Assembly: GCA_037013685.1 (NCBI GenBank)
Contig: CM072886.1
Span: 92,510,422-92,574,421 of the forward strand
DNA length: 64,000 bases
Direction of reading: 5' to 3'
Source of the DNA: Acridotheres tristis
Lineage: Eukaryota; Chordata; Aves; Passeriformes; Sturnidae
The notes beneath the pieces are model-generated. The model saw nothing but the letters and a program-made list of their open reading frames with translations. It searched no databases and was not told the origin of the DNA. Below, one piece after another: positions 24,849 through 38,555 of this stretch. Made by a program: the position numbers and the translations under genes. Numbering within the stretch: position 1 is the stretch's first letter; each line of letters starts with the position of its first letter.

Positions 24849-27800
24849 GACTTCTACCAAAAAGAAATTAATATCCATCATTAGGATTCAGTATAAATAG
24901 GTGATAGCTGTCCACAAACCTCAGCTATGCAGAGGGTAAACCCTTAACATACAAAGGAAAAGCTGCATAACAAATCACACCTTTTCTCCTTAATGCTTTC
25001 CTGTAATGCATGCAAGCAATCACAACAGTGCTGCCATGTCCTCTGCAACACAGCGAGGGATGTTTTCCCCCCAGTAACTTAGATGATCATGTCTGTGACT
25101 TAAACCATGCATAGCTGAGCAAAGCCTGTCTTCCTCCAGAAGTAACTGTTACCTGGGTTCAGGTGAACAAACCCATGCTTCAGCTATGGTCACTGCAGAA
25201 CTTCTAATGCTGCGTAGTTCTGTACTCAGAACAGTGCAGGGGTTATAACTGATATTTACTCCAATTTCCATCTGTGACACATCTGTCTGTGTCAAGAGAC
25301 AGAAACCAATATAAGACAGCAATGAGAGGCGACCCAGTGTGACGGTGGCAATATGAGTTCCAAGCACTGGCCATACAAGATACAAAAATTATTCATTTTT
25401 TTTCTGTGGCGCCCCTGATAGCAGTCAAGGGATACTACTACAGCACACCATGAAGCCTTTTCCCTTCCCGATCCTCAAGTCCTTCACTAGAAAAACTAAG
25501 CCATGTAGCTACAAAAGGCTCCTTCACTTCAGATGAGGACAAAAAAGAGGCTGAAGGCCACGCAGGGTCCCACTTCCCCTCAGCAAAACACACTCTTGGT
25601 CAGCAGAGAGTGTCACCTTGGTCAGCTGGAGAGTGAAACTGAATGAGAGAGAGGCCAGAGGATGCCACGGCAGCTTCCACCTCCCACTAAAGCCCATATA
25701 ATGAAACTACATCTTCCCAGAATGGGTCCTAGGCAGAAAGAACTAAAGGAGGGAAGGAATTGAAGACAAAGAAGAGCCTCTTGCTGATACCACCATCACT
25801 TATAAAATAGAACACCCATTTACTAGTCCAAAGCATTCACACTACTGATAGTTTGGCAACAAACACCATGAAGGTTTCAAATTCTGCTGCTTATTAACAG
25901 TATCCATCTCCCACCATGTCTCTTTGTTTCAGTACAACCAATTTGGTGCTTACCCAAATCAGTCCCTGAAACTCGGCTCTCTTCCAGAACCAGCAATATG
26001 CCTAAGCATGTGCACAGTGGTGGCATGATTTTGAGGCACACGTGTTCAACTTAATTCCAAAGCAAGGTATCACCTGACAATTAATATTTTCATCTCTCCT
26101 GCAGGAGTAGTGCATGAGTGCAGGAGAGTGCATGAGAGAACAGTTGCAGTGGGGACCACTTCCCTAATACCTACAAAAATTATGAAGCTTCACTCTGCTC
26201 TAAGAGCTGCACCTTGCTTGCTAGATATCTTAAGTGTGCAAAACCCTTACCCTATTTTGAAGCACATTGTTAAACAGCTACACAAGACTGCAATGTATTT
26301 TCTTCAATTGTTGTTGATTTAGTTGAAAAAGTTGCCAGCTTATCAAATTAAACTCCAATCTCCAGTCAGCATCACAATATCAAACAGCTCCCTGGGAAAT
26401 ATCAGCAATGGAGCCCAAGGTGTGGGGAGTCTCTCCCTCCCACCAGAGCCCAGCAGCCACACAGTGCCACTGCTAACCCCACCATCATCTGGCATGATCA
26501 GGGTGGCACCACGGCCATCCTCTTCTGTGGAATAGGAAGATGTGCCTGGTCAACCTGGTGGCCCTGGGCATTGCCTTCTGCTCCCCAAGGCCCTCCTGGG
26601 CAAGGAGTGCAGATCCTGCTGGACTCTTCCCAGACACAGTTCCTGGGCATCACAGGAGGTCACGGAAGGACCATGCAGTGCTTGCCTGGGCAAGGGGACC
26701 TTGAGAGTTGGGGCAGAACTGCAACTTTGTTGTAGAGACTCTGTATTTCCTCGACACATCATCACTGTTTCTCTCAGGGATGCTATAGGAGAGTGTTATT
26801 ACTAAAAATACAACTAATTCCCTGAAAAACACCAAGTTGAAATCTTTCCCAAGATCAGTAGGTTTTAATGAACACAGAAAACATACACAGTAGCCACCAC
26901 GGGCAAGCACCCAGAGACCAAGCTAGAGTAATAAATTGCACCTGCTCCAACACTTTCCTGGCAGGAAAAAATTGACATATCACTAAGCAGACTGTTGCTC
27001 AGTTCAAAAACCCACAGGACCTGAGGAACCATAAGATGGGTGACCTACATGGTGACTTATCACAGCAAAGCAGCCAGGACACAATGCCAGATCTGCTCCC
27101 CACAGAAGGGCAGGGTTTTGGCAGCTCTCAGTTGAGGGAGCAGCCTAGACCACAGAGTCAGCCCCTCTGACTGAGCAATGTGGGCACAGAAAGACACTGC
27201 AGGTCAAAGGGGCTGCTTCCTACAGTAAAGGTTGCTGGTACAGCCTCTTTATCTCTCAGACAATAAAAAGAATATTTAGTCATTTGTTTCAGTCATCAAC
27301 AGTCATTTTCCTAGTTTTCACCCTGGGAAAAACTATAACAAGTTGACTCTTTTCCTAGCTGTTATCATAGATGGAAAAGAGACAACAGTGTAAAATTAAA
27401 CTTTACAGTTAACAGAGCAGAAATGTTGGTTTATGTCTTTTACAGTGAAACCTAACATTAAGTGTGCTGTTCCATCATGAATTTTCCAGAAGACTTGAGG
27501 ATCACATCCTATTTTTCCCCAAGAGCTATGATCCAGACTTTCACTTTCTGGTAAATTCCATGAGTATTTGATAATCAAATGCCACTTCTCCTTTGTCAAC
27601 TAAGCAGCCTTCCTCATTCTGAAACACCAAATTCTTTTTACATGAAACAGGAAAGGAATTCAATTCTAACAGTGACCCTGCAATTCTCTTTTACAAGTTA
27701 AAATTTTGGAGCAAATGTACCACTTTTCCAGGATTTAATATCTGATATTATTTCCATATACTAAACAATACTAAAAAAGAAGATTTTACAGGTTGAACCT

Positions 27801-27981
27801 CTGTAACAGCACAAATCATAGCAACGTAAATAGGCAAAGGATCTTATTATGACCATTACACTTTTCTCATCAATCTCATTCTGTAGTACTGTGTTAAGGA
27901 CACCTAAGCATGTACAATGGAAAAAATAAATTAATACCCCTTTTCATTAATCCCTCAAAAAATTCTCCCTCTCCCCAAATT

Positions 27982-29005
27982 ACAGAATTGTTTAGGTTGG
28001 GAAAGACCATATTCATCAAGTAGAACTGTTAACCCAGCACTGCTAAGTTCACCACTAAACCACGTCAAGTGCCACATTCACACGTCTTTTAAATGCTTCC
28101 AGGAATGCTAAACTCCACCACTTCCATGGGGAGCCTGTTTCACGGCTTGACAACCCTTTCAGTGAAGGATTTTTTTTGTAAATCCAATTTAAACCTCCTC
28201 CAGTGCAGCTTGAAGGCATTTCCTCTTGTCCTGTCACTTGTCACTTGGAAGAAGAGACCAACACCCACCTGGCCACAACTTCCTTTCAAGTACTTGTAGA
28301 GAATGGTGAGCCTTCTTTTCTCAGGCTACACAACCCCAGCTCCTCATAAGACTTGTGCTCCAGACCCTTCACCAGCTCTGTTGCCCTTCTCTGGACTCAT
28401 GCCAGCACCTCAATGTCTTTGTTGATGTGAGTGGATCAAATTTGAACGCAGGATTCAAGGTGTGGCCTCAGCAGTGCCGAGTACAGGAGGACAATCCCTG
28501 CCCTGCTCCTGCTGGCCACACTATTGCCCATACAGGCCAGGAAGCCACTGGCCTCCTTGGCCACCTGGGCACACACTGGCTCATGTTCAGCCACTGTCAA
28601 TCAGCAGCCCCAGGTCATTTTCCACCAGCAGCTTTCCAACCACTCCACTCCCCAGCCTGCAGCACTGCCTGGGGTAGTTGTGACCCAAAGGCAGGACCCA
28701 GCAATGGACTTGTTGGACCTCACACAACTGGCCCCAACCCATTGATCCAGCCTGTCCAGATCCCTCTGCAGAGCCTTCCTGCCCTCCAGCAGATCAACAC
28801 TCCTGCCCAACTTGGTGTTATCTGCAAAATGACAGAGAGTGTACTCGATCCTCTTGTCCAGATCACTGATAAAGATATTAAATAGAACCAGCCCCAGTAG
28901 TCAGCCCTCAAGAGCATTACTTATGACCAGCCAGCAGCTGGATATAATTTCATTCACCACCATTCTTTGGGCCCTGCCATCAAGCCAGCTTATTACCCAA
29001 GAATC
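27982..29005 (-). mobile_element. CR1 LINE, 5'-truncated (about 1 kb)
   Basis: The plus strand begins with ACAGAATTGTTTAGGTTGGG, the reverse complement of the CR1 3' end. It continues through the typical CR1 3' region and the C-terminal part of ORF2, so the element's sense strand is minus and its 3' end is at 27,982. The reading frame is broken. It lies in ZNF407 intron 1 in the same orientation as the gene. The long plus-strand open frame inside it (28,355-28,885) is antisense CR1, not a gene. Confidence 0.9.
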
Positions 29006-32000
29006 CTCATGCCACTATCTGTGTTTTAAATTACTCAAATTCCTATTAACATCTAAATTCAGCTGAATTCACTGGGAATAGGGCGTTTGAAAATCAAGGT
29101 ATTTCTTCAGGTGCTTAAAAATGGTTTGTAAAGTAATGCCATATACCCAGATTTTACTATTTTATCTACAAAACTTGTTATTCAGAATTAAATAAAATTA
29201 CATAAGCCCACTCTTTTTTAATTAAAACTAGTTTGTATTTTGAAAATTCAACAATTAACAATGTTTAGATGCATTACTAACTCATTCTCCAGAATGCTTC
29301 AAAACAAAAATTAAATTATATTAGATTATTTTTAATAACTTGTAGATTTTAAAAGTGCCCGGTTATAAATGAAAGGACTACAGAATAAAGATAGCAAATG
29401 CACACATTCAATGCTATTAAAAGGCAGACACATGAGAACTCATGTATCTTGTGCCATTTGTAAAAAGGTTGTTTTATTATCAGTGTAACTAATCACAATG
29501 AAGACATCTCTTACAATCAAAGACATTATAATGAATTTTCTTTACAGCTACAGAGAAATGGGATTTGCTGTTCCATATCAAACTAGAACAGGCTGTATAA
29601 ATTCTTCTTCATATTTATTATTAAATGTAACTTTTATCTATGAAATCAGCCATGAAATATTAAAAACTGAAACAACAGAATTTATATCCTTTACTTAATT
29701 TAGTTTAAACGGTCTATTCACTAAAGAGAGGGGAAAAAAGGTTACATATGTATTATAACGTGCCCTCCCCTCTCCCCCATAAGCATTTCCATTACAAACC
29801 ACATAGTTTTTGGAATTTATAACTCAGCTGTAAAAATCCACTTCATATGTAAAAGTTGGTATACTTTTCCTTTTACAATTTTTTTTTTTTTAATCTGTTT
29901 CAGAAGCAAGGCAAGAATGTAGAGAAGAGAAGGGGAAAAGCAATTAGACTAAGAATTTTAACTCTTGGCCAGTTAAATCAGTTGGTATGAGCCATCTGTT
30001 GTAATTCAGACCCGTCTTCCCACCCCATCCCCTGAAGAATCATTGGGAGATGGTTAACTGGCTTCACCAGAGCCCCTGGGCAGATGGGAGCCAGGTACTG
30101 GCCTCCAGCTGCTGCTAACCTGCCACATTCAGGCTATCTTATCCTACTGCTATCTCAGCTGTACAACTGGGAACTGGACAACTGGAAAATAAGTGAGAAT
30201 AGCAAAGAACATTAAAATCAGCTGTGTCAGAGAAGAGACAAAACACATCAGCACATCTTAAAAATGACAAATAGACAAAACAGCCTGTAAGAAAAGGGTT
30301 CTCACAATTAAAAGACGTGAGACTTGAGAATTCAGGAACTGGAGACTGGACAACAACATACAGTGCAACAAAAACTGAACAGAAAAATAAGGGCAGATAA
30401 AAACCATCAGAAGTTCACACAAGGATTAAAAGGGTCTTATTTAAGACAGCATGGAAAACAATTCATAATAAGATGGCAGATTCCAAAATAAAGCATGAAA
30501 TAAAGCAACGAGAGACAAGCAACCTCTGACCTTAAGGTGCAAGCTACAACCTACACTATTTCCTGCTAGCAATATCTTACTTTCAGCTTTTCTTTGGAGC
30601 ACAACAAAAAGCACAAGAGCAACATTTACCTTTCTTTTCAGAGTCCCCATTCTAGTCTGAAAGGAACAGAAAGAAGCAGCAAAGGATTAAAACTTTGTGT
30701 CGGTTCTCATAGTGTAGCTGGTGAGTCAGATGAGCTGGCAGGATCAACAACCAAGCTGTACCAGGTAGGTGCCTGCAGACACTGTCTCAGGGGCACCAGG
30801 GAAGCTGGCAAAGACCTGAAGTCCAGAGATGCTCCCATGTGCCCCAGGTGATGCTGCACTCTTGTTTAGAGGAAACCACTATGGCCATGTGTTCAAATGT
30901 AGCCTTTATTTAGTCTTCAGCTAAGTTTATTCATCAAAAAAGTCTCTCTTTTGGCAATTCTTTAACTACAGCCAATGAGGACTATGGATAGATATTGCAA
31001 CCAATTCCCACAACAATACAAATAAGTAATGTTTATAAATTCATTGGTCCTCTACAGTGATTCAGGTTTGAAGGCAGTCACAGTTTTAAAAAATAACCTT
31101 CACAGGAAGATCTTTTAGTGGACTAGATTAATCTGGCATACATGGACTGCATAGGATATTTCCAACATATGCATAAAAAACCAAACATAGCAGAGAGATA
31201 TTACCTACACAGCCTCCTGCCACACATTCAAAAAAGGTATTTGAGAGCAAAAAGAACTACAAAGTATTAATTTTAAGGATCTACTAGACATTGGTATCAT
31301 TCATTATTTTGATCACCATTCATTGATTTGCAATAGAGACAAACAACGAGGAACAAGAGAAAGAATGAGAAGATTGGTGTTCTAAGGCAAACGTATCCTT
31401 AAAACAAGCAGACTCAAAGAGCAAAGGCTGCAAATGTAAAATTAGTGGCCAGTTTAAGGAATTTATGTCAGATCACTAACAGGAAAAAAGAAGAAGGGAA
31501 AGAAAAGGCTGAACCAAGCAGCAAGGATCCTCTAAGGGATCAGATGGTCCCATGGCACAAAAATACTGCACTCAATTACCAACAGCCCAAAATCACTTAT
31601 GTCTGTATCTACCTGGTATGTTAACCACTACTGTAATGCTCAATGTGAAGATTTTAAATGTCTGGATCAGAAAGTGGAGACCTGGAGTTTTAGGTATTGA
31701 TATCTCACATCTGATTCAGAGAGGGAAGGAAAAAATCCAGTTCCTTCCCAGCCAGCATGAGACAGGCTCTAAGCTAGAGAAAAACAGCGAGCACAAATCC
31801 TAAACCCAGAATGCGAGAGCTGCAAAATCTGGCAACCTGGAGAAAAGACACTGACTCTGCAAGCTGCGACCACATCATTTACTACTCACAAACCTGAGAA
31901 GTCTCGTTCTTGCACCTAGGGCACACCTGCAGTGCGAGCCCAGAGCAGGCACCCAAGCACAGCCTCCTACTCCTCCAAACCTGCTGCAGCTGCTCCACAA

Positions 32001-35000
32001 CTTGGTGTCTACCAGTCCTGAAAACAGAGCCTGTTCAGGCCTGCATGTCTCATGCAGGGACGAGGAACCTTTTATGGAGAGTCACCAAAATCCACATTCA
32101 CTCTAGGAATAGTTTTAAACTTCATGTCAGAAAATGCTGCACAGACTATGAGATTATTTTATTTGAATTCACTGTATTTATTAGACTTTATTATCAAAAT
32201 ATATTCATTACAAAAATATGTATTGAACAAACACGAGAAAACATTTATTATTTGTTTTACCTGCCAGCTCTTATTTAGTGGAAGGTTACCAAAAAATCAT
32301 TAGGAGTGAACTACTCAAACAAACACTTCTAGAAGCAAAACTTTAACAATATGGTTTTTAAGAATAAAACCTATTTTACAAAGTATTAGATTCTGGGGGC
32401 ATACTAGTCCTCCAAATGTGCCTTTAAATTACCCCTATTTGGAATGACTGGCATGACTGTATTAGCCACGCATTTTAACATTGCTTTATCCAGTCAGCTC
32501 ACTAAATCATTAAAAATATACCTGACTGAGCTTCAGTTTGACCTGCAGTGACTCCTGTATATACCCTCAAAATTAACACAAGCACTGAATGCTACTAATC
32601 TTCAACTTGTAATAACTGATCAAAGAATACTGTCCTGTAATTCACTACAAGCTAAAATCATAGCATTGAACTGTGCATTTTCAAACAAGTGGTTTATAGC
32701 TCTAGATTTAAAATGCAAAGTTTCCATTATATTTAATAATTAAAATGCATGCTGTGTTATGGTTACCTTTGGTGACTGGATTAGTAGTACCCCAACTGAG
32801 TTAAACAATGCCTTTTTCCTATTAGAGCTCATATTACCATATTGTCTATTTGTTTAAGAAAAGGAAGAAAAAAAGCACAGCAAGGAAGAAGGAATAAAAA
32901 AGAAATATGAATATCAAACATACTGAAAGATAGTGAGGACCAAGACAGCAAGAAGACCTGGTATCAGCAAAATATACACTAGCTGAAAGCAGAAAAGCTG
33001 AAATATCTGTGCATTTAAAGTATGAAAACTTTTAATAAAAAGAATATTCTCCCTTTGTCAATAAGGGTTCTCATTCAAAGTAAAGGGAATAAAGCTCAGT
33101 TTGTTTTCCTAGATGCAGTTGCTACAAATTGAGGGAATACAGACATCACTGTCAAAGAGCAGACTCTTTCAGGCTGTCAACTTCGTAATCAGGGTCTGAC
33201 TTCACTGGAAGGTGTGAAATTATGTAATTATTTATGCTTTGCAATTCTGATGGTTTAAACAAATCCAGTACTAGGAACATCATCTTTTATAATGCAAAAT
33301 TCCTACTGCGATTTTGTTTTAGGGACTACACCTTTTTTTTTTTCCTGTGCTTTCTAGGTGGTTTATTCAAACAAGATTTAAATATTATGTGAAGTATTTA
33401 TTTTCTCCCAAAACAGATCCCATAGAGCTTAGAAACATAACTTACAAGGATGAAAAATAATTGAAAAATAAAGTAAAAATGAAATCATTTCACAGTGACA
33501 TCAACTGAAGTTTTCTCGGCACTGTCAGTTATATTGCCACACAATATATTACCACCCAAAACTCTCTAATGGCAAGACTAAAGACCTTTGAGTACTTACA
33601 ACAAATGTATAAATAAAATATTATTTGACCCCTAAAAAGACATACTCCTTACATTCCTGCACTTCCATGCAAATATTTAAGTATAAACTTCAGAGATTTA
33701 CTTTGTTTTCATTTCAAGTATATTTTAATTATCTTGGTACCAGCAGCAGGTACAAAGACAAGCTTGTGTGCCTGAAAGCTTGCCTACTTCTCCCTCTGTC
33801 GTATCTGGCATAATATATTGCCTCTGCCTGTAAGTCACCTCCTCAGAAATCCATCCCCTTTTAAGGTAAATACCCTTCACATAAAAATACAAAGGTACAC
33901 ATTCTTTCAAGTAAAAGTTTATTTAACACTACCCCCCAAAATACACTTTACTGAAATCAGCAACATCTAAATTCATGATGATGTGAATGAAGAAAAAGAA
34001 AATGCTGGTGGAGGTTGACTTGCAGGAATGTTATTTACCTGGAAATGGAACCTGAATAGCCTGACCAGAGCTAGCAAAACGCATTGTCAGGTTTTCACTT
34101 GTCCTCTCCAGACAACACTTTCTGTACCCAAAGACCTTGTGCCCAGGAAGGATTCTTGCACTTTGACAGAAGGAGCTCCCTGTAACTCATCAGATGTCTG
34201 CTCCAGAGCAGCTGAAGGTCAACACCAGATCTTTGTCAACTTTCTCTTCAGTCTCTTCCTTCCCTTCTCTCCTCAGGTCACCGTCCCTGTTGCAAACTCC
34301 TCGGGTGACACAAAGGAAATGATTCAGAGAACAAAGCCTATATACAACCCTCTGCAGATATCAGAGGCACTCACAAAGACGTCAAAGCATTACTTGTCAA
34401 GAATTTCTGAGCTACCTAGATTTAGAATGGCACTCAAACTCACAAGTCTGTATTTTTGACACTTAAAGTCTAATGAGAAACAACTAAAGAAAAAGAAGGG
34501 TAGTTTTTTGCATATAAGATGTCTGCCAAGTTCCCAGTACCAACAAGTTACAACACTGTATTATAAAACCTCTGCTTAAGAACCAACCTGTTTTTTGAGG
34601 TAGGATTTGAACAAAAAAAAATAAAGTCCAATTTTATTTCTTTGGTTTTGTATGCAAAAATAATGAAATGGAGAGCTTATGTCAGGTTCTGATTTTGATC
34701 ACTTTGACACAAATTGAAAAAATTCTGTTAAACTAAATGGAAATATTCCAATTTATAGCCAGGTAAACAACATCAAATCCGAGTCCCAGGTTTTCTTTCC
34801 TTCCTGATTAAATTACATTAATGTACATTCAAAACAAAGCAACTACTGCTATCCCTGTGGTTTTTTTCAAAAGAATAACTTATCTGTTAAAAAATACTAC
34901 CTGGACATAAACATAAAGTCATAAGGGTCCTTCGCATGTCTGCCATGTATCTGAAGCCTTGCAACAAAGAACCCTTAAGCAATATCACAGTACATGGACA

Positions 35001-38000
35001 CCAACATGTCATCCTAAACATAGGGCAGAAGTCCTTCTACTTCTGTGAGGACCTATAGTCCATAGTTTCTCCCTAAAATACTTTTTATTAACCTGATATG
35101 TATGACATTTTGTCAGCAAAAACTACAACACTCTGTATTCTTACACAGAATGTACCAGAAAAACGCTCAACAACTAAATATTGCATCTTCACATTCTTGC
35201 TAAAAGGTTTGACATAGTATTCATTGCCATATTATTCCTAATTAGCAGTTTAAGCTGGTTAACAAGAACAGTTCATTTAAGGTAAACAAGAATTATCTTT
35301 CCACTGTATAGGTAGGACTTGTAAATAGGACAGCTCTTAAATTCTAAAATGAGAGCGACTAGGAAACTATTCATTAAGGCTTGGGTTATAAATTCAAAAC
35401 ATGAAGCATAACATGCTTAAAGAAGAAGGTTTTATTTTTAAAAGCATTCATTAGGCTCTCATCTTCAAGCCTCAGACTTGTAAATAATTTAAAATGAAAA
35501 TGTGAACAGGCAGGGAAAACAAAACAAGTCCAATTCAAATCAGTCCATTGTTGCACCAATAAAACTCAGAACAACAGAAACTAAGTTGGCAGATTTTGAA
35601 GACAACAACCAGAAAACATCTTTATGTACTGCATCTTTGAACTTACTTGTGCTAGCACTGGCTCCAATCCAAAAAAAATTAGCTGTGACTTGTAACAGCA
35701 TGGCTTGCTGAACTAGTAATTTTTGGTGTTCATTGCACTTTATTCTGGAGATGCCAAAGCAAACAAGCTGCTGTTTATCAATGCTTTTAGATTTTGTATT
35801 TATCCATTCTGACTTTTCAGATATCCTATTAACAATTTATAGGACACAACGCAAGAACCTCCTTCCTTTTAAAGATTAAGGTAAACCTCAGTTTGCCTCA
35901 CATAGGGAGCATGGAAAGAAACAACCTTTATTTCACTGGCATTGAAAATGGAAGGTGAAGAAGACAAAAGTAACAAATCAAACAAAATACCAAAACACAA
36001 AGATTACTGCTGTCCTTACTGCGTATTCACTGCTCCAAATCCAATGTTGATACATTCCTGCAGAAAGCATGTTACACACCAAGGAACCAGGAAAGTGCAA
36101 CATTTTGCCTTCACTGAATGTATGGAGTTTGCTATCCTTTTTTCAAGGACTTGGAACAATCCAACTAAAATATTCAATGTCACTTAAAACATTCAAGGGA
36201 AGACAAGCATGCAACAGGAATTTCTTTTTCCATGTTAAAAGACCATGCGGCACTGCAAAATGCAAAAGTGCCATATTCCTAAGCCATGGTTCCTGTGCAG
36301 TACAATGTGCATAGATTCCGCCTATCCCAGAAACGTCAAGACATGCTCCTCAGAAGCTTTTCACTTACTGGCTGCACCCCATGCACCAGGAACGCTTGTC
36401 AGTCACGCAGGATTTCCTGCATGACTGCAGAGCATCGAGCAGGAAACCCTGGCACATGCAGAGAGCTCCGGACATAGAGCAGGATGTGACAGCTACAGCA
36501 CACACAGCCAGCACAGGGCTTTCCAGAGCAGCAAGTCTGATGGTTCCACATGTGAACCAAGATGGAAAGGTCACCCCTGTCCATGCTCCTCCCTCCAACA
36601 CAGAACTGGTGATGCCAACCAGTACAGGTAAAGTAAGTCTCTTCCTGATTAGGGGTCCTAAAGCCAACTCTGGATTATCTCACATTCATAGCAAATATTT
36701 ACGGCAAACATTTAAATACATTTAACATTTACATTTAACGCACTGAATGAAAAGAAGGTGAAGGTCACAGACTTCCAGAGTGAGCCCAGGCTTGAAAACC
36801 TGACTAAAGAGAGAGCTCAGATATATAAAGCTATGCCAGAGCTCTTGGGGCCATCCAAATGGCAACACAACAACCTGTCTTGGATTAAATCAGAATTCTT
36901 GTCAGGACCTCCACACTTATCAAACTTCTTGCTGGAATGTTTCCTACAGAAAAGCTTATATACCAAGTAACTGTATGGATTCCACAAAAAAAAAAATATA
37001 ATAATCACATGAAACAATGATTTCCATACAAAGTAATAACTTAGTGTTACTATTCTGGTAAGTTTTACTACCCCTTGTAATTCCAGTGGATTTTAAAATT
37101 TATATGTATTTTTTATCTGTTGCTACCTATATTTTTGGGAAGAACTTTTGAAATTCCAAAGATGGGAACCAAGGACAGCAAGAAACTTTATAACTACAAC
37201 AAGACAAAGAAATAGCAGCTAGAAAAGCATCTCTACATACACTTGTAGTAGAATAGTAACCTATAGAGGTGTATACATTCAGATTTGTACACTGAAATAC
37301 TGTGCACCCTAACTCTGCACACCTCCCCCTGGGCCATTGCATACACCACACACACGTAACAACTTGTATGTCTAAACTCAGAAAGACAGAGGCAACTAAA
37401 ATGTATGCCTTTACCACGAAGGATCAAAAAAACCTAAGAACACTCACAGCCTCACAGCCCACTTAAACAAAACCTATACAGACAGTAGTTCAGTAGTAGG
37501 CCAGACTACTGAGAAAAAAGGTCAGCCTGTTGTAGAACAAGCAAAAAAAATAAAACAAAGACAAAAAAATTTAGCAATCAACAACTCTGCTAACACAGGA
37601 CTGGAAAATAATGATCATGTTGGGACACAACTTTATTTCACTTCACATGCTGAAGAACTGAGATTAAGTTAAATATGAAAACTTCCACATACATTTAACA
37701 AAACACCTACAATGGGCTACAGACTGTTCTCTAACTACTGACTCTTCTCTGGCAGATGGTAGAAACAAGACTAATGGTATTCACAACTGCTCAGCACGTA
37801 TGATTCCTCTGTTTTAAACATACAACTCTTTTCTGCAAAGCAAAAAGTCACCTTTGGAATTTCTGCAGGTGAGAAACTGGAAATTACACTAACATCTTTA
37901 CATTTTCTGCTTCTTCACTAGTTTTGTACTCACATGCTAATAAAGAATCTCAGTTTAGGTGTTAACACAGTCCATATGACCAAAAATTTTAAAAATTCCA

Positions 38001-38267
38001 GTTTTGAAGTAGGTATAGGCGTATTTAAATTTTCATACATGTTTGTGTAACCATGTAAGAATGCCTGCTGCAAAAGCAAACAGACCAAAGATAAAACCAC
38101 TCTAATGTTACTGGAGATTTTGCATGAACTTTGAACCATGAGACAGGCAAGATTTAAGCGGTTTGCAATGCCAGGTCCCACGCAACCCTACTCCTAATTC
38201 ATTCTCTCCAAAACATCCATGGATAACTCTATGCCTGTTAGTTCTAAACATTGTACTTGCCTGAGAG

Positions 38268-38555
38268 AAGTCAGCCTCTTCTCCCAGGCAACCAGCAACA
38301 GGACAAGAGAACACAAGTCTTAAGCTGCACGAGGAGTTTAGGCTGCACATGAGGAGGAGTTTCTTCACACAAAGGGTGATTAGACATTGGAATTGACTGC
38401 CCAGGGAGGTGATGGAATCACTGTCCCCGAAGTGTTTAAGGAAAGACTGGACTCAGCACTTAAGTGACATGGTCTAATTCACATGGTGGTGTGGGGTCAG
38501 AGATTGGACTTGATCTCAAAGGTCTTTTGAGAAAGAACCTAGTTGATTCTGTATC
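38268..38555 (+). mobile_element. CR1 LINE 3' fragment
   Basis: The run from CTCTTCTCCCAGGCAACCAG, through AAGCTGCACGAGGAG and GCCCAGGGAGGTGATGG, to TTGGACTTGATCTCAAAGGTC follows the CR1 3' region in sense orientation. It is antisense to ZNF407 within intron 1. Confidence 0.88.

Noticed and set aside
28355..28885. 176-codon plus-strand open frame
   Set aside because: It lies entirely inside the minus-strand CR1 and is the antisense reading of that element.
34028..34459. 143-codon plus-strand open frame in intron 1
   Set aside because: No domain, no paralogue recognised, and an amino-acid mix like random translation. Its length alone is not enough evidence.
35942..36187. Plus-strand frame with CCPYC..H..H that resembles a zinc finger
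   Set aside because: The spacing (Cys-x2-Cys-x10-His-x4-His) lacks the usual hydrophobic core, there are no flanking fingers, and it is antisense to ZNF407 with no splice context.
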